64,000 bases of DNA, from the NCBI RefSeq assembly GCF_001984825.2, contig NZ_CP043318.1, positions 1,798,001-1,862,000 on the forward strand, written 5' to 3'. The position numbers and the translations under genes are program-made. The notes beneath the pieces are model-generated. The model made no database searches, was not told where the DNA came from, and worked only from the letters and a program-made list of their open reading frames with translations. This DNA comes from Enterobacter chengduensis (GTDB lineage Bacteria; Pseudomonadota; Gammaproteobacteria; Enterobacterales; Enterobacteriaceae). Positions 42,225-50,738 of this stretch are shown here, in pieces; position 1 is the stretch's first letter; each line of letters opens with the position of its first letter.

Positions 42225-43865
42225 ATGGAAAATAAGAGTGGAGAGGCGAAAGTGCAGAAGGTCAAAAACTGGTCGCCGGTGTGGATATTTCCCATCGTGA
42301 CTGCGCTGATCGGTGCCTGGATCCTGTTTTATCATTACAGCCATCAGGGACCGGAAGTCACGCTGATCACCACCAATGCGGAGGGCATTGAGGGCGGTAA
42401 AACGACCATCAAAAGCCGTAGCGTGGACGTGGGCGTGGTGGAAAGCGCAACCCTGACCGACGATTTAACCCATGTAGAGATTAAGGCGCGTCTGAATGCC
42501 GGCATGGAAAAACTGCTGCACGGCGATTCCGTTTTCTGGGTCGTTAAGCCGCAGGTGGGACGTGAAGGGATTAGCGGCTTAGGGACGCTCCTCTCCGGTG
42601 CCTATATCGAACTGCAGCCCGGCACGAAGGGTAGCCAACCTGGGCAATACCAGCTTCTCGACTCGCCGCCGCTCGCGCCGCCGGATGCCAAGGGCATCCG
42701 CGTGATCCTCGACAGCAAAAAAGCAGGTCAGCTTACGGCGGGCGACCCGGTCCTGTTCCGCGGCTACCGCGTCGGATCGGTGGAGAAAAGCACGTTCGAT
42801 CCGCAGAAACGCGCGATCAGCTATCAGCTCTTCATCAATGCGCCAAACGATCGTCTGGTTACCAGCAATGTCCGCTTCTGGAAAGACAGCGGCATCGCGG
42901 TCGATCTGACCTCGGCAGGCATGCGCGTTGAAATGGGCTCGCTGACAACGCTGTTTGGCGGTGGCGTGAGTTTTGACGTACCGGAAGGCCTGGATCTTGG
43001 GCAGCCGGTGGCAGAGAACACCGCTTTTCGTCTCTTTGACGATCAAAAAAGCATTCAGGATGCGCTCTATACCGATCACGTTGACTTCCTGATGTTCTTT
43101 AAAGACTCCGTTCGCGGCCTGCAGCCGGGTGCGCCTGTTGAGTTCCGCGGTATTCGTTTGGGTACGGTTGGGCAAGTGCCGTTCTTTGTGCCTGGCCTGC
43201 AGCAGGTTCTGGATGATGATTACCGCATTCCGGTGCTGATTCGTATAGAACCTGAACGCTTGATCAACCAGATTGGCGAGAATCAGGATATTGCTACGCA
43301 TATTTCTCAACTGATGGAGCGCGGTCTGCGCGGATCCCTGAAGACGGGTAACCTGGTGACCGGCGCGCTGTATGTGGATATGGACTTCTACCCGAAAGCA
43401 CCGCCAATTACCGGTATCCGTGAATTCGGGGGGTACAAGATCATCCCAACGGTGAGCAGCGGTCTGGCGCAGATCCAGCAGCGTCTGATGGAAACCCTGG
43501 ATAAGATCAACAATCTGCCACTGAATCCGATGATTGAAGCGGCAACCGGCTCGCTCCATCAGAGTCAGGAGACAATGCAGCGTCTGCAAACCACGCTGGA
43601 TAACATCAACAAGATCACGGCGAGCCAGAGTATGCAGCAGCTGCCGCAGGACATGCAGAAAACGCTGCGCGAGCTTAACCGCAGTATGCAGGGCTTCCAG
43701 CCGGGCTCGGCGGCCTACAACAAGATGGTGGCAGACATGCAGCGTCTTGATCTGGTCTTGCGCGAACTGCAGCCGGTGCTGAAAACGCTCAACGAGAAGA
43801 GCAACGCGCTGGTGTTTGAAGCGAAAGATAAAAAGGATCCTGAGCCGAAGAGGGCGAAACAATGA
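42225..43865 (+). CDS. pqiB: Intermembrane transport protein PqiB (MCE)
   Basis: PqiB is an MCE protein with one N-terminal membrane helix (WSPVWIFPIVTALIGAWILF) and three MCE domains that stack into hexameric rings; a long C-terminal helical region builds the syringe-like needle reaching the outer membrane. The 546 residues match E. coli. MCE signatures recur as LITTNAEGIEGGKTTIKSR, ILDSKKAGQLTAGDPVLFRG and PGAPVEFRGIRLGTV. The ATG at 42225 follows GAGGAAGAGTAAGAGC; in-frame starts inside pqiA are less likely. Overlaps pqiC by four bases. Confidence 0.97.
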   Translation: MENKSGEAKVQKVKNWSPVWIFPIVTALIGAWILFYHYSHQGPEVTLITTNAEGIEGGKTTIKSRSVDVGVVESATLTDDLTHVEIKARLNAGMEKLLHGDSVFWVVKPQVGREGISGLGTLLSGAYIELQPGTKGSQPGQYQLLDSPPLAPPDAKGIRVILDSKKAGQLTAGDPVLFRGYRVGSVEKSTFDPQKRAISYQLFINAPNDRLVTSNVRFWKDSGIAVDLTSAGMRVEMGSLTTLFGGGVSFDVPEGLDLGQPVAENTAFRLFDDQKSIQDALYTDHVDFLMFFKDSVRGLQPGAPVEFRGIRLGTVGQVPFFVPGLQQVLDDDYRIPVLIRIEPERLINQIGENQDIATHISQLMERGLRGSLKTGNLVTGALYVDMDFYPKAPPITGIREFGGYKIIPTVSSGLAQIQQRLMETLDKINNLPLNPMIEAATGSLHQSQETMQRLQTTLDNINKITASQSMQQLPQDMQKTLRELNRSMQGFQPGSAAYNKMVADMQRLDLVLRELQPVLKTLNEKSNALVFEAKDKKDPEPKRAKQ

Positions 43866-44428
43866 AAAAATGGCTAGCGATTGTAGGAGCGATGGTACTC
43901 ACGGCCTGTAGCTCAGGCAGTGAAACGAAAAGCTACTATCAGCTACCGCTGATGGCGCAGGCAGGTACCCAGAGTACCGCTTCACAAGGCAACCGTCTGC
44001 TGTGGGTTGAGCAAGTTGCCGTGCCGGACTACCTGGCTGGCAACGGGGTGGTCTACCAGACCAGCGATGTACAGTACACCATTGCCAACAATAACCTTTG
44101 GGCCAGCCCGCTGGATCAGCAGTTGCGCAATACGCTGGTGGCCAACCTGAGCAGCCAGCTTCCGGGCTGGGTTGTTGCTTCCCAGCCACTGGGTAGCGAT
44201 CAGGATACGCTGAACGTTACGGTAACGGGCTTCCATGGTCGGTATGACGGTGCCGTTATCATCAGCGGGGAGTGGCTGCTGAACCATCAGGGGCAGCTGA
44301 TTAAGCGTCCTTTCCATCTGGAGCTGAAGCAGCAAAAAGATGGCTATGACGAAATGGTGAAAGTCCTGGCGCAGGGTTGGGCCCAGGAGTCGGCCAGCAT
44401 CGCGAGGGAGATTTCCCGGCTGCCATAA
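43862..44428 (+). CDS. pqiC: Outer-membrane lipoprotein PqiC
   Basis: PqiC (YmbA) is the lipoprotein that contacts the tip of the PqiB needle at the outer membrane. The 188-residue precursor has a lipoprotein signal MKKWLAIVGAMVLTACSSGS with the lipobox LTAC and Cys16. The ABC-trans_aux (DUF330) domain follows: SYYQLP at the start and LLWVEQVAVPDYLAGNGVVYQT. The start overlaps the pqiB stop (ATGA) and a terminator follows, which completes the pqiABC operon. Confidence 0.96.
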   Translation: MKKWLAIVGAMVLTACSSGSETKSYYQLPLMAQAGTQSTASQGNRLLWVEQVAVPDYLAGNGVVYQTSDVQYTIANNNLWASPLDQQLRNTLVANLSSQLPGWVVASQPLGSDQDTLNVTVTGFHGRYDGAVIISGEWLLNHQGQLIKRPFHLELKQQKDGYDEMVKVLAQGWAQESASIAREISRLP

Positions 44429-44443
44429 GTAAAATTCATCATT

Positions 44444-44484
44444 AAAAACCGCAATTGGCCTGGCGCTGATTGCGGTTTTTTTTT
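44444..44484 (+). terminator. Rho-independent terminator of pqiABC
   Basis: AAAAACCGCAAT and ATTGCGGTTTTT pair around a 13-base loop and are followed by a long T-run (TTTTTTTTTCG). Confidence 0.93.
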
Positions 44485-44583
44485 CGTTTTGGCTTCAGGT
44501 TGTTACTTGTGCCGGGTCACACTTTTTGTACAAATGATCTTCTGGCTAGCTCACAAATATGACACCCGTATGAATTTTGAACA

Positions 44584-44612
44584 TTGACGCTGCAATGAAT
44601 TCGGGGTATTCG
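44584..44612 (+). promoter_or_regulatory. Candidate rmf promoter
   Basis: TTGACG (44584-44589) and TATTCG (44607-44612) are 17 bases apart, 72 bases before the rmf ATG. The -10 is a poor match, plausible for a growth-rate-controlled promoter (rmf is induced in stationary phase and by ppGpp in E. coli). Low confidence. Confidence 0.35.
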
Positions 44613-44684
44613 TTATCTGTGCCTGTGCAATGAGTGCAGACACTGTTTTCTTTCCACCAGACAAAAGAATGAGGGAAACGAGGC

Positions 44685-44852
44685 ATGAAGAGACAGAAAC
44701 GAGATCGCCTGGAACGGGCTCATCAACGTGGTTATCAGGCCGGCATCGCTGGGCGTTCTAAAGAAATGTGTCCTTATCAGACGATAAATCAAAGGTCACA
44801 ATGGCTTGGAGGCTGGCGAGAAGCCATCGGCGACAGGGCACTCATAGCCTGA
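44685..44852 (+). CDS. rmf: Ribosome modulation factor
   Basis: RMF drives formation of inactive 100S ribosome dimers in stationary phase. The 55-residue basic protein begins MKRQKRDRLERAHQRGYQAG and has the conserved AGRSKEMCPYQT and QRSQWLGGWREA. The length equals E. coli RMF; only the last residues differ (IGDRALIA). A GAGGGAAACGAGGC ribosome site precedes the ATG. It lies between pqiC and convergent fabA, the same neighbourhood as in E. coli. Confidence 0.97.
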   Translation: MKRQKRDRLERAHQRGYQAGIAGRSKEMCPYQTINQRSQWLGGWREAIGDRALIA

Positions 44853-44864
44853 TAACGTCTCTTT

Positions 44865-44896
44865 AAAAAAAGAAACCTCCGCATTGCGGAGGTTTC
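44865..44896. terminator. Terminator shared by fabA and rmf
   Basis: An 11-bp stem GAAACCTCCGC/GCGGAGGTTTC with an ATT loop has seven A on its left (a T-run for the leftward fabA transcript) and CGCCTTTCT on its right. It is strong for fabA and weaker for rmf. Confidence 0.88.
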
Positions 44897-44923
44897 GCCT
44901 TTCTGGAGGTGCCAAAAGCACGA

Positions 44924-45442
44924 TCAGAACGCGGAAGTGTCCTGGAACAGGCCAACTTTCAGGTCGCTTGCGCTATAGATCAGACGACCGTCGACCAGCA
45001 CTTCGCCATCTGCCAGGCCCATAATCAGGCGACGGTTAACGATGCGCTTGAAGTGAATACGATAGGTCACTTTCTTCGCTGTAGGCAGAACCTGACCAGT
45101 GAATTTCACTTCGCCCACGCCCAGCGCGCGGCCTTTACCTTCGCCGCCCAGCCAGCCCAGATAGAAGCCAACCAGCTGCCACATGGCATCCAGGCCCAGA
45201 CAGCCAGGCATTACCGGATCGCCAATAAAGTGGCAACCGAAGAACCACAGGTCCGGGTTGATATCGAGTTCTGCTTCTACGTAACCCTTATCGAAGTTGC
45301 CGCCGGTTTCGGTCATTTTCACGACACGGTCCATCATCAGCATGTTCGGGGCCGGCAACTGTGGGCCTTTCGCGCCAAACAGTTCACCGCGACCAGAGGC
45401 AAGAAGATCTTCTTTTGTATAGGATTCGCGTTTATCTACCAT
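44924..45442 (-). CDS. fabA: 3-hydroxydecanoyl-ACP dehydratase/isomerase
   Basis: FabA dehydrates 3-hydroxydecanoyl-ACP and isomerises trans-2- to cis-3-decenoyl-ACP, the entry to unsaturated fatty acids. The 172 residues match E. coli. The hot-dog fold carries the active-site His71 in [14 protein letters not shown] and Asp85 in GLDAMWQL. FabR and FadR sites lie directly upstream, so repression by FabR and activation by FadR, as in E. coli, are expected. lonH is upstream on the same strand. Confidence 0.98.
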   Translation of the reverse strand: MVDKRESYTKEDLLASGRGELFGAKGPQLPAPNMLMMDRVVKMTETGGNFDKGYVEAELDINPDLWFFGCHFIGDPVMPGCLGLDAMWQLVGFYLGWLGGEGKGRALGVGEVKFTGQVLPTAKKVTYRIHFKRIVNRRLIMGLADGEVLVDGRLIYSASDLKVGLFQDTSAF

Positions 45443-45480
45443 GTTCTCAGTAAGCCTTATTTTAGTGAAGGACGCAGGAT

Positions 45481-45498
45481 AGCTAACACGTGTACGCT
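45481..45498 (-). promoter_or_regulatory. FabR operator at fabA
   Basis: On the minus strand this 18-base near-palindrome reads AGCGTACACGTGTTAGCT, as the FabR sites known upstream of fabA and fabB. It sits about 40 bases before the fabA ATG. Confidence 0.8.
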
Positions 45499-45499
45499 G

Positions 45500-45516
45500 A
45501 ACAAGTCCGATCAGTT
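45500..45516 (-). promoter_or_regulatory. FadR activator site at fabA
   Basis: On the minus strand AACTGATCGGACTTGTT closely follows the 17-bp FadR palindrome and the known E. coli fabA site. It is one base from the FabR site, and its distal six bases lie inside the lonH stop and last codon. Confidence 0.8.
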
Positions 45517-47271
45517 CGAACTAAACCAGCCCAGCCAGCGTAACGGCCATGGATAACGGTGGCGAGCATCCTGCTGTGTCGCCTGAGCAATGCGCTCCTG
45601 GATAGTCTGCATCAGGGTGGTTTGCCCTTCACCATCCCACACCAGGTTTGTCAGTAAGGGTAGTGCATCCTCAATCCCTTCGATGGCCCAGATAGCGAAC
45701 TGCTCTTGTTCAACCGCATCCAGAATATCCTGGCTGAGGCTCAAATGGCGCGCATTGGGCGCAGGAATAATCACGCCCTGTTTGCCGTTTAAACCACGCT
45801 GCTGACAGATAGCGAAGAAGCCTTCAATTTTTTCGTTGAGGCCACCCACTGGCTGCGCACGACCAAACTGGTCCACCGAACCGGTGATCGCGATATTCTG
45901 ATTGATAGGCACTTCCGCCAGGGCGCTGATCAAGGCGCACAGCTCCGCCATGGAGGCGCTATCGCCATCCACTTCGCTGTAGGACTGCTCAAACGTCAGC
46001 GAGGCGGAGAAGGGGATCTGTTGCTCGAGCTGTAGCTCTGACATCAAAAACGCCTGCATGATCATCATGCCTTTCGCATGAATGTTGCCGCCCAGCTCGG
46101 CTTTCCGTTCGATATCGGTGAACTCGCCATCGCCAATGTGCACAACGCAGCTGATTCGGGACGGTTCCCCGAATGCGCGCGGATGGCCAGGAAATTCAAT
46201 GACCGACAGGGCGTTGATCTGCCCAACGCGTTCGCCTTCGGTTTCCACCAGAATTTGTTCAAGCAGAATTTCATCCTGCATACGGTCAGCAAGGTAGCCT
46301 TCTCGCCACTCGCGCTGGGCCAGCATCTGGGAGAGCTGTTCTCCGGTGAACGCGCCGTCACCGCCGATCGCGCCCACTTCACGCAGCTGTTTGCCGATCC
46401 AGAGCGGGCAAAGCGGCAGCGTTTCCTGGTCACCGGTGTAGCGTACCGCTTCACGGATTAAGCCCGGCCACGAGTCAGCCGCAGGCGTTGGTAGGGCAAA
46501 ACGTTCCGCAACGGCCATCACCCACTGGCACCACTGCGCCATATCGTCGGCATCGGCAATCTGGATGTTGTCTTCGTATTCGCTATACACCGCCTGCTCA
46601 GCCAGTTCCGGCTCCATTTCCTGGAAGTCAGCCAGCGATTCACGGTCTCCCGTCAGCACGACGGTCAGCGACAGCGGCATAGACGGAACAGAGACTGGCA
46701 GAGGACGAGACTCGTCGTAGCCGACCCAGTCGAAACGCTGCTGGTGCACGATGGTTTTCAGACGCATCCACAACAGCGGCTGCGAGAGCAGGGTGCGCAG
46801 AGAGATGATGAGAACACCGCCATTTGCGCGGTGTACCAGCCCCGGCTGCAGCGAAAGTTCTCCGTTAAACTGGCGCAGACACCCAAAAAGCTGTTCAGCC
46901 TCGACCCAGTTAGCGGTAATCACTTCACCCTTAGCGGCAAAACCGCCATCGGCCTGCGCCGCCGGTTCGAATGTAACATCACGTCCCGCGATACGATACT
47001 GGCCGCCAAAAACTGCGTTCGCTTCCGGCTTCAGCTGGCGTACGGCATCTCCGAGCAGCGTCAGGTATTCCGCTTCTTCCGGAGCCTTGAGCAGCATGAA
47101 AGGCGCAGTTGCCCACGGGCTTAACACCTGCTCCAGCGCATAATGCAAACGGGGCTGCGTATCGCTAAGGATGAATTCGTGTTCTTTTGCGAGATCTGGC
47201 TGTGCAAACAGTTCCTGATAACTTTCGGTATCCGGAACAAGGTCACGCCATGCAAGTTTCGTAATGGTCAA
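45511..47271 (-). CDS. lonH: Lon-like protease LonH (YcbZ)
   Basis: This is a LonC/LonH-type protein with a C-terminal Lon Ser-Lys protease domain. The 586 residues equal E. coli YcbZ. The catalytic dyad is S438 in DGDSASMAE and K481 in GGLNEKIEG, 43 residues apart as in Lon. The N-terminal half should descend from an AAA+ module, but no Walker A motif (GxxxxGKT/S) can be found, so ATP hydrolysis is doubtful. The substrates are not established here. It is divergent from matP. Confidence 0.93.
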   Translation of the reverse strand: MTITKLAWRDLVPDTESYQELFAQPDLAKEHEFILSDTQPRLHYALEQVLSPWATAPFMLLKAPEEAEYLTLLGDAVRQLKPEANAVFGGQYRIAGRDVTFEPAAQADGGFAAKGEVITANWVEAEQLFGCLRQFNGELSLQPGLVHRANGGVLIISLRTLLSQPLLWMRLKTIVHQQRFDWVGYDESRPLPVSVPSMPLSLTVVLTGDRESLADFQEMEPELAEQAVYSEYEDNIQIADADDMAQWCQWVMAVAERFALPTPAADSWPGLIREAVRYTGDQETLPLCPLWIGKQLREVGAIGGDGAFTGEQLSQMLAQREWREGYLADRMQDEILLEQILVETEGERVGQINALSVIEFPGHPRAFGEPSRISCVVHIGDGEFTDIERKAELGGNIHAKGMMIMQAFLMSELQLEQQIPFSASLTFEQSYSEVDGDSASMAELCALISALAEVPINQNIAITGSVDQFGRAQPVGGLNEKIEGFFAICQQRGLNGKQGVIIPAPNARHLSLSQDILDAVEQEQFAIWAIEGIEDALPLLTNLVWDGEGQTTLMQTIQERIAQATQQDARHRYPWPLRWLGWFSSN

Positions 47272-47457
47272 AGTTGATGTTTTTTAGTCAGATGTAAAAG
47301 CGTGGAGTATACCGTAAGCGGGGGGCTCTACCCAAGCAGGATTGGGTATTTCGGCAGGCCGATTGGCTGCATTCACTCACAGGATATGATTTCTTTTCAG
47401 CAGATTGCTAAAAAACTGATATTCTGAACAGAGTTACGTGGTAACACTGAGATCGCA

Positions 47458-47910
47458 ATGAAATATCAACAACTGGAAAATCTCGAAAGCGGCTGGAAAT
47501 GGAAGTACCTGGTCAAAAAGCACCGTGAAGGGGAGCTGATCACCTGCTACATCGAAGCCAGCGCTGCGCAAGAAGCCGTGGATATTTTGCTGACCCTCGA
47601 AAATGAACCGGTTCAGGTTAACGGCTGGATAGAGAAACACATTAATCCTGCATTGTTAAACCGGATGAAGCAAACTATCCGCGCGCGACGCAAACGGCAT
47701 TTTAACGCTGAGCATCAGCACACGCGCAAAAAATCAATCGACCTGGAGTTCGTTGTCTGGCAGCGTCTGGCCGGGCTTGCCCAACGACGGGGCAAAACGC
47801 TTTCGGAAACCATCGTGCAGTTGATTGAAGACGCCGAGCATAAAGAGAAGTACGCCAGCCAGATGTCGACGCTGAAGAACGACCTTCAGGCGCTGTTGGG
47901 CAAGAAGTAG
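47458..47910 (+). CDS. matP: Macrodomain Ter protein MatP
   Basis: MatP binds matS sites in the replication terminus, condenses the Ter macrodomain, excludes MukBEF from it and links it to the divisome through ZapB. The 150 residues match E. coli. An N-terminal four-helix bundle ([22 protein letters not shown]) is followed by a ribbon-helix-helix ([39 protein letters not shown]) and a C-terminal coiled coil. I noticed no matS-like 13-mer in the window, but did not scan exhaustively. Confidence 0.97.
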   Translation: MKYQQLENLESGWKWKYLVKKHREGELITCYIEASAAQEAVDILLTLENEPVQVNGWIEKHINPALLNRMKQTIRARRKRHFNAEHQHTRKKSIDLEFVVWQRLAGLAQRRGKTLSETIVQLIEDAEHKEKYASQMSTLKNDLQALLGKK

Positions 47911-47933
47911 ATTTTTACTTTTCTTCAGACAAT

Positions 47934-47961
47934 AAAAAACCCCGCATGGCGGGGTTTTTTT
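47934..47961. terminator. Bidirectional terminator between matP and ompA
   Basis: The stem CCCCGC/GCGGGG with an ATG loop has six A on the left and seven T on the right, serving both converging genes. Confidence 0.92.
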
Positions 47962-47974
47962 ATAAGACGATAAC

Positions 47975-49030
47975 TTATGCCGCTGGCTGAGTTACAACGT
48001 CTTTGATGCCTTTAACTTCGATCTCTACGCGACGATCTGGAGCCAGGCAGTCGATCAGTGCAGCGCGAGCTTTCACGTTGTCACAGGTGTTGCCAGTCAC
48101 TGGGTTAGATTCGCCCATACCACGTGGGGAGATCTTGTTAGCTGGGATACCTTTAGAGATCAGGTAATCAACAACAGACTGAGCACGTTTCTCAGACAGT
48201 TTCTGGTTGTAAGCGTCAGAACCGATACGATCGGTGAAGCCCAGAACCACTACGGAACCGTCTTTAGGATCCAGGTTGCTCAGCTGGGTGTACAGCTGAT
48301 CCAGTGCCTGCTGGCCTTCTGGTTTCAGAGTCGCTTTGTTGAAGTTGAACAGAACGTCAGACTTCAGAGTGAAGTGCTTGGTCTGTACTTCTGGAGCTGG
48401 AGCCGGCGCTGGAGCAACAACTGGTGCTGCGTCTTCCTGCTGGCCGAAACGGTAGGAAACACCTACGCTCAGCATGCCGTTGTCTGGACGAACGCCAACG
48501 GTAGCACCGTCGCCGATGTTGTTAACCCACTGGTATTCCAGACGGGTAGCGATGTCACGGGTCATAGCCCACTCAACGCCACCAGCGAATACTGGGGAAA
48601 CACCGGTGTCATGGTCGTCGCCAGCGATGCTGTTGCTGGAGTCAGCGCGCCATACCATGCCGCCCAGACGGGTGTACACGTCCAGATCGTCAGTTACTGG
48701 GTAACCCAGTTTAGCGGTCAGCTGAACGCCCTGTGCTTTGAAAGCGCCGTTTACGGTGTCGCCTTTGTATGGCATACGACCTAACCAGTCGTAACCCATT
48801 TCAAAACCAACATACGGGTTAACCTGATAGCCACCGAACGCACCTGCACCAAGCTGGCTCTCGTGAGTAGGGCCATCGTTGTTCAGGCTGCTGTTGTACC
48901 AGCCGGTGTCGTGGAACTGAGACCAGCCCAGTTTACCACCTGCATACCAGGTATTATCTTTCGGAGCGGCCTGCGCTACGGTAGCGAAGCCAGCCAGTGC
49001 CACTGCAATCGCGATAGCTGTCTTTTTCAT
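47975..49030 (-). CDS. ompA: Outer membrane protein OmpA
   Basis: OmpA is an abundant eight-strand barrel tied to peptidoglycan. The 351-residue precursor (346 in E. coli) has a signal peptide [21 protein letters not shown], a barrel domain ([22 protein letters not shown] to VSYRFGQ), a Pro-Ala hinge ([11 protein letters not shown]) and an OmpA-like C-terminal domain with [16 protein letters not shown] and the mDAP-binding Asp/Arg region, plus the C-terminal disulfide (NTCDN and IDCLAP). The ATG at 49030 follows ACGAGGCGCAAAAA; a long in-frame extension upstream is really the conserved leader. Confidence 0.98.
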   Translation of the reverse strand: MKKTAIAIAVALAGFATVAQAAPKDNTWYAGGKLGWSQFHDTGWYNSSLNNDGPTHESQLGAGAFGGYQVNPYVGFEMGYDWLGRMPYKGDTVNGAFKAQGVQLTAKLGYPVTDDLDVYTRLGGMVWRADSSNSIAGDDHDTGVSPVFAGGVEWAMTRDIATRLEYQWVNNIGDGATVGVRPDNGMLSVGVSYRFGQQEDAAPVVAPAPAPAPEVQTKHFTLKSDVLFNFNKATLKPEGQQALDQLYTQLSNLDPKDGSVVVLGFTDRIGSDAYNQKLSEKRAQSVVDYLISKGIPANKISPRGMGESNPVTGNTCDNVKARAALIDCLAPDRRVEIEVKGIKDVVTQPAA

Positions 49031-49230
49031 TTTTTGCGCCTCGTTATCATCCAAAATTCGCCATGAATGTCTCAACTGAGAATCACGGTTAAATCCTTCA
49101 CCGGGGGGCGTGGTCAAATATAAATCTACCGATATCTTCGGCTTAGGCCGAGCACCCCTAGCGATGTAAAGTCTACAACGTAGCTGAAAACTTACAAGTG
49201 TGAAGTCCGTCAGGCATATGAAAAAAAAAG
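49031..49230 (-). promoter_or_regulatory. ompA leader and promoter
   Basis: The first ~133 bases upstream of the ATG resemble the E. coli ompA leader, known for long mRNA half-life: a 5' hairpin (CGGC-CTAA-GCCG, near 49145) and the unpaired region with the ribosome site, where sRNAs such as MicA act in E. coli. The transcription start should be near 49163, after GTAGACTTTACATCG. Upstream, TTCATATGCCTGACGGA resembles the E. coli CRP-site region. Positions are inferred by resemblance. Confidence 0.7.
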
Positions 49231-49384
49231 TTCCGTATACCGATTATTTAACATTTTTCGAACGAATTTTGTGCAATAAAATTAAGGAGAACCGCACCAG
49301 ACAAGCCTTGCCGCAATTTTGAGACCGGGAACTTAAATCCCATCTTGCTGTCAAAAAAAATTCCAGGAAAAATCTTAATTTCAC
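49231..49384. other. Gene-free AT-rich spacer between ompA and sulA
   Basis: No reading frame or clear signal is seen apart from the right end, where a hairpin beginning in the sulA stop region lies (49377-49407). The sequence is AT-rich with a run of eight A (49353-49360). Confidence 0.4.
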
Positions 49385-49407
49385 TCAGTGATACAAATTT
49401 GAGTGAA
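49377..49407 (-). terminator. Hairpin across the sulA stop codon
   Basis: On the minus strand TTCACTCA within codons for IleHisSer pairs with TGAGTGAA, which starts with the stop codon TGA. It is followed by ATTAAGATTTTT. It may terminate sulA transcription or limit decay or translation of this SOS message. Confidence 0.5.
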
Positions 49408-49894
49408 TTTTCAGCCCAGAAAGTTGTCCTTTGCGGTAAGAATCCGATCGAACCGGACGCATAATGAATCCGATCGCATTTCCTTCTTCAGCGGCTTCCG
49501 TCAGACGAAAATGCTCTTCTTCCGTCAACTCTTCCGATAACCATCCAATCACCACGCTGTAATTTCCGGTGCGTAACGCACGAATCATTGACTCAACGGT
49601 ATCGCACGGTGCGAGCTGATTAATCTGCATGACCTTGGTTAGCGGAAGGCCTGCGGACTGAACCCACTCACGGCTCAGTTTTTGCTGAGGCGTAAGCCAA
49701 AGCTGCCAGCGCGATTGCTGACCAAGCTGTTGCAATAACGGCAACAACAGAAGTTGCGTCAACAGGGGCTGGTCTTCACGATAAACCACTTCACTGATAA
49801 GCCCCGTGGAAACACGCTCGACGGATTTCTGCGCGACATTGCCTGCGGTGGAAGAGAGAGAGGTTGAGCGATTTGCATAGCCTGAAGTGTGCAT
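49385..49894 (-). CDS. sulA: SOS cell division inhibitor SulA
   Basis: SulA binds FtsZ and blocks Z-ring assembly after DNA damage; Lon degrades it afterwards. The 169 residues equal E. coli. The core [30 protein letters not shown] and the C terminus [10 protein letters not shown], the Lon-recognition tail, are conserved. The ATG at 49894 (MHTSGYANR) is preferred over the ATG two codons upstream because its spacing from AGGGCTGGA matches E. coli. A near-consensus LexA box lies just upstream. Confidence 0.96.
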   Translation of the reverse strand: MHTSGYANRSTSLSSTAGNVAQKSVERVSTGLISEVVYREDQPLLTQLLLLPLLQQLGQQSRWQLWLTPQQKLSREWVQSAGLPLTKVMQINQLAPCDTVESMIRALRTGNYSVVIGWLSEELTEEEHFRLTEAAEEGNAIGFIMRPVRSDSYRKGQLSGLKIHSNLYH

Positions 49895-49914
49895 ATTCAT
49901 TCCAGCCCTGTAGT

Positions 49915-49934
49915 TACTGTATGGATATACAGTA
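49915..49934 (-). promoter_or_regulatory. LexA operator (SOS box) of sulA
   Basis: TACTGTATGGATATACAGTA contains the required CTGT-N8-ACAG and differs from the ideal TACTGTATATATATACAGTA only at the two central GG positions. It sits 20 bases before the sulA ATG, so very tight SOS control is expected. Confidence 0.95.
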
Positions 49935-50111
49935 ACTCCTGTATGCATAAAGATCAACCTCATTTTCGGAAAGCGACTCGCAAAATTCATTCAATCTTGA
50001 GGCCCCTTGAAAAATCATCTTGCTCAACGGAGATAAGTTGCCTATTTTCCTGCTAACGGATCCGCTAGTAAGAAATTTCGTTGTTACTTTATGATTTTGA
50101 AGGGAAATATC

Positions 50112-50738
50112 ATGAAAAAGATATCTTATGAACGGATTTATAAATCCCAGGAATACCTTTCACCACTTGGCGAGATCCATCATCGCGCGCTGTTTGGAGG
50201 CTACACCCTGGCGGTGGATGATGCCGTCTTTGCCATGGTGTCTGATGGCGAACTTTATCTTCGGGCCTGTGAGGAGAGTGCAAAATACTGTGTCAAAAAT
50301 GCCTCTTCATTTTTAACGCTGATGAAGCGAGGCCGCCCGGTGCTGCTTAACTATTACCGCGTGGATGAGGGATTATGGCAGGACAGGGAGCGGTTGCTCC
50401 AGCTCTCTTCCTTTGCGCTCAGCGCGGCAAGAAAAGAGCGCTATCAGCGCCATCAGCGTAACCGACTAAAAGATCTGCCAAACCTGACCTTTCAGATTGA
50501 GGTCTTGCTCTTTGAAGCAGGCATCACCAATGAAGAAACGCTGCGGGCGCTGGGGGCCAGAGCGAGCTGGCTAAAGATGCGGGCAAAAAATAAAGCGCTC
50601 AGCATCAAGGTTCTCTTTGCGCTTGAGGGGGCAATCGAAGGGCTGCATGAGGCGGCACTCCCGGCAGGCATTCGCCGGGAGCTGACGGAGTGGTTTAATG
50701 CGCTGCCTGAGCCACAGGAGAACTACTCCTCCAGGTAG
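50112..50738 (+). CDS. sxy: Competence activator Sxy (TfoX)
   Basis: Sxy acts with CRP at CRP-S sites to switch on competence (DNA uptake) genes. The 208-residue protein has a TfoX_N domain (YKSQEYLSPLGEIHHRALFGGYTLAVDD and FAMVSDGELYLRA) and a TfoX_C helix-hairpin-helix domain (LKDLPNLTFQIEVLLFEAGITNEETLRALGA). The ATG at 50112 (MKKISYERIYKS) follows GAAGGGAAATAT. Its end overlaps convergent yccS by 44 bases. The C-terminal half is more divergent from E. coli than its neighbours are. Its likely downstream partner ComEC/YcaI is in the same window. Confidence 0.94.
   Translation: MKKISYERIYKSQEYLSPLGEIHHRALFGGYTLAVDDAVFAMVSDGELYLRACEESAKYCVKNASSFLTLMKRGRPVLLNYYRVDEGLWQDRERLLQLSSFALSAARKERYQRHQRNRLKDLPNLTFQIEVLLFEAGITNEETLRALGARASWLKMRAKNKALSIKVLFALEGAIEGLHEAALPAGIRRELTEWFNALPEPQENYSSR

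Noticed and set aside
42579..43862. A 427-codon open frame antisense to pqiB
   Set aside because: Shadow of pqiB, with no family motif and an odd His/Gln/Arg-rich composition.
49991..50111. A CRP-S site for sxy autoregulation
   Set aside because: CRP-S control of sxy is known, but I could not find a convincing TGCGA-N6-TCGCA in this gap.
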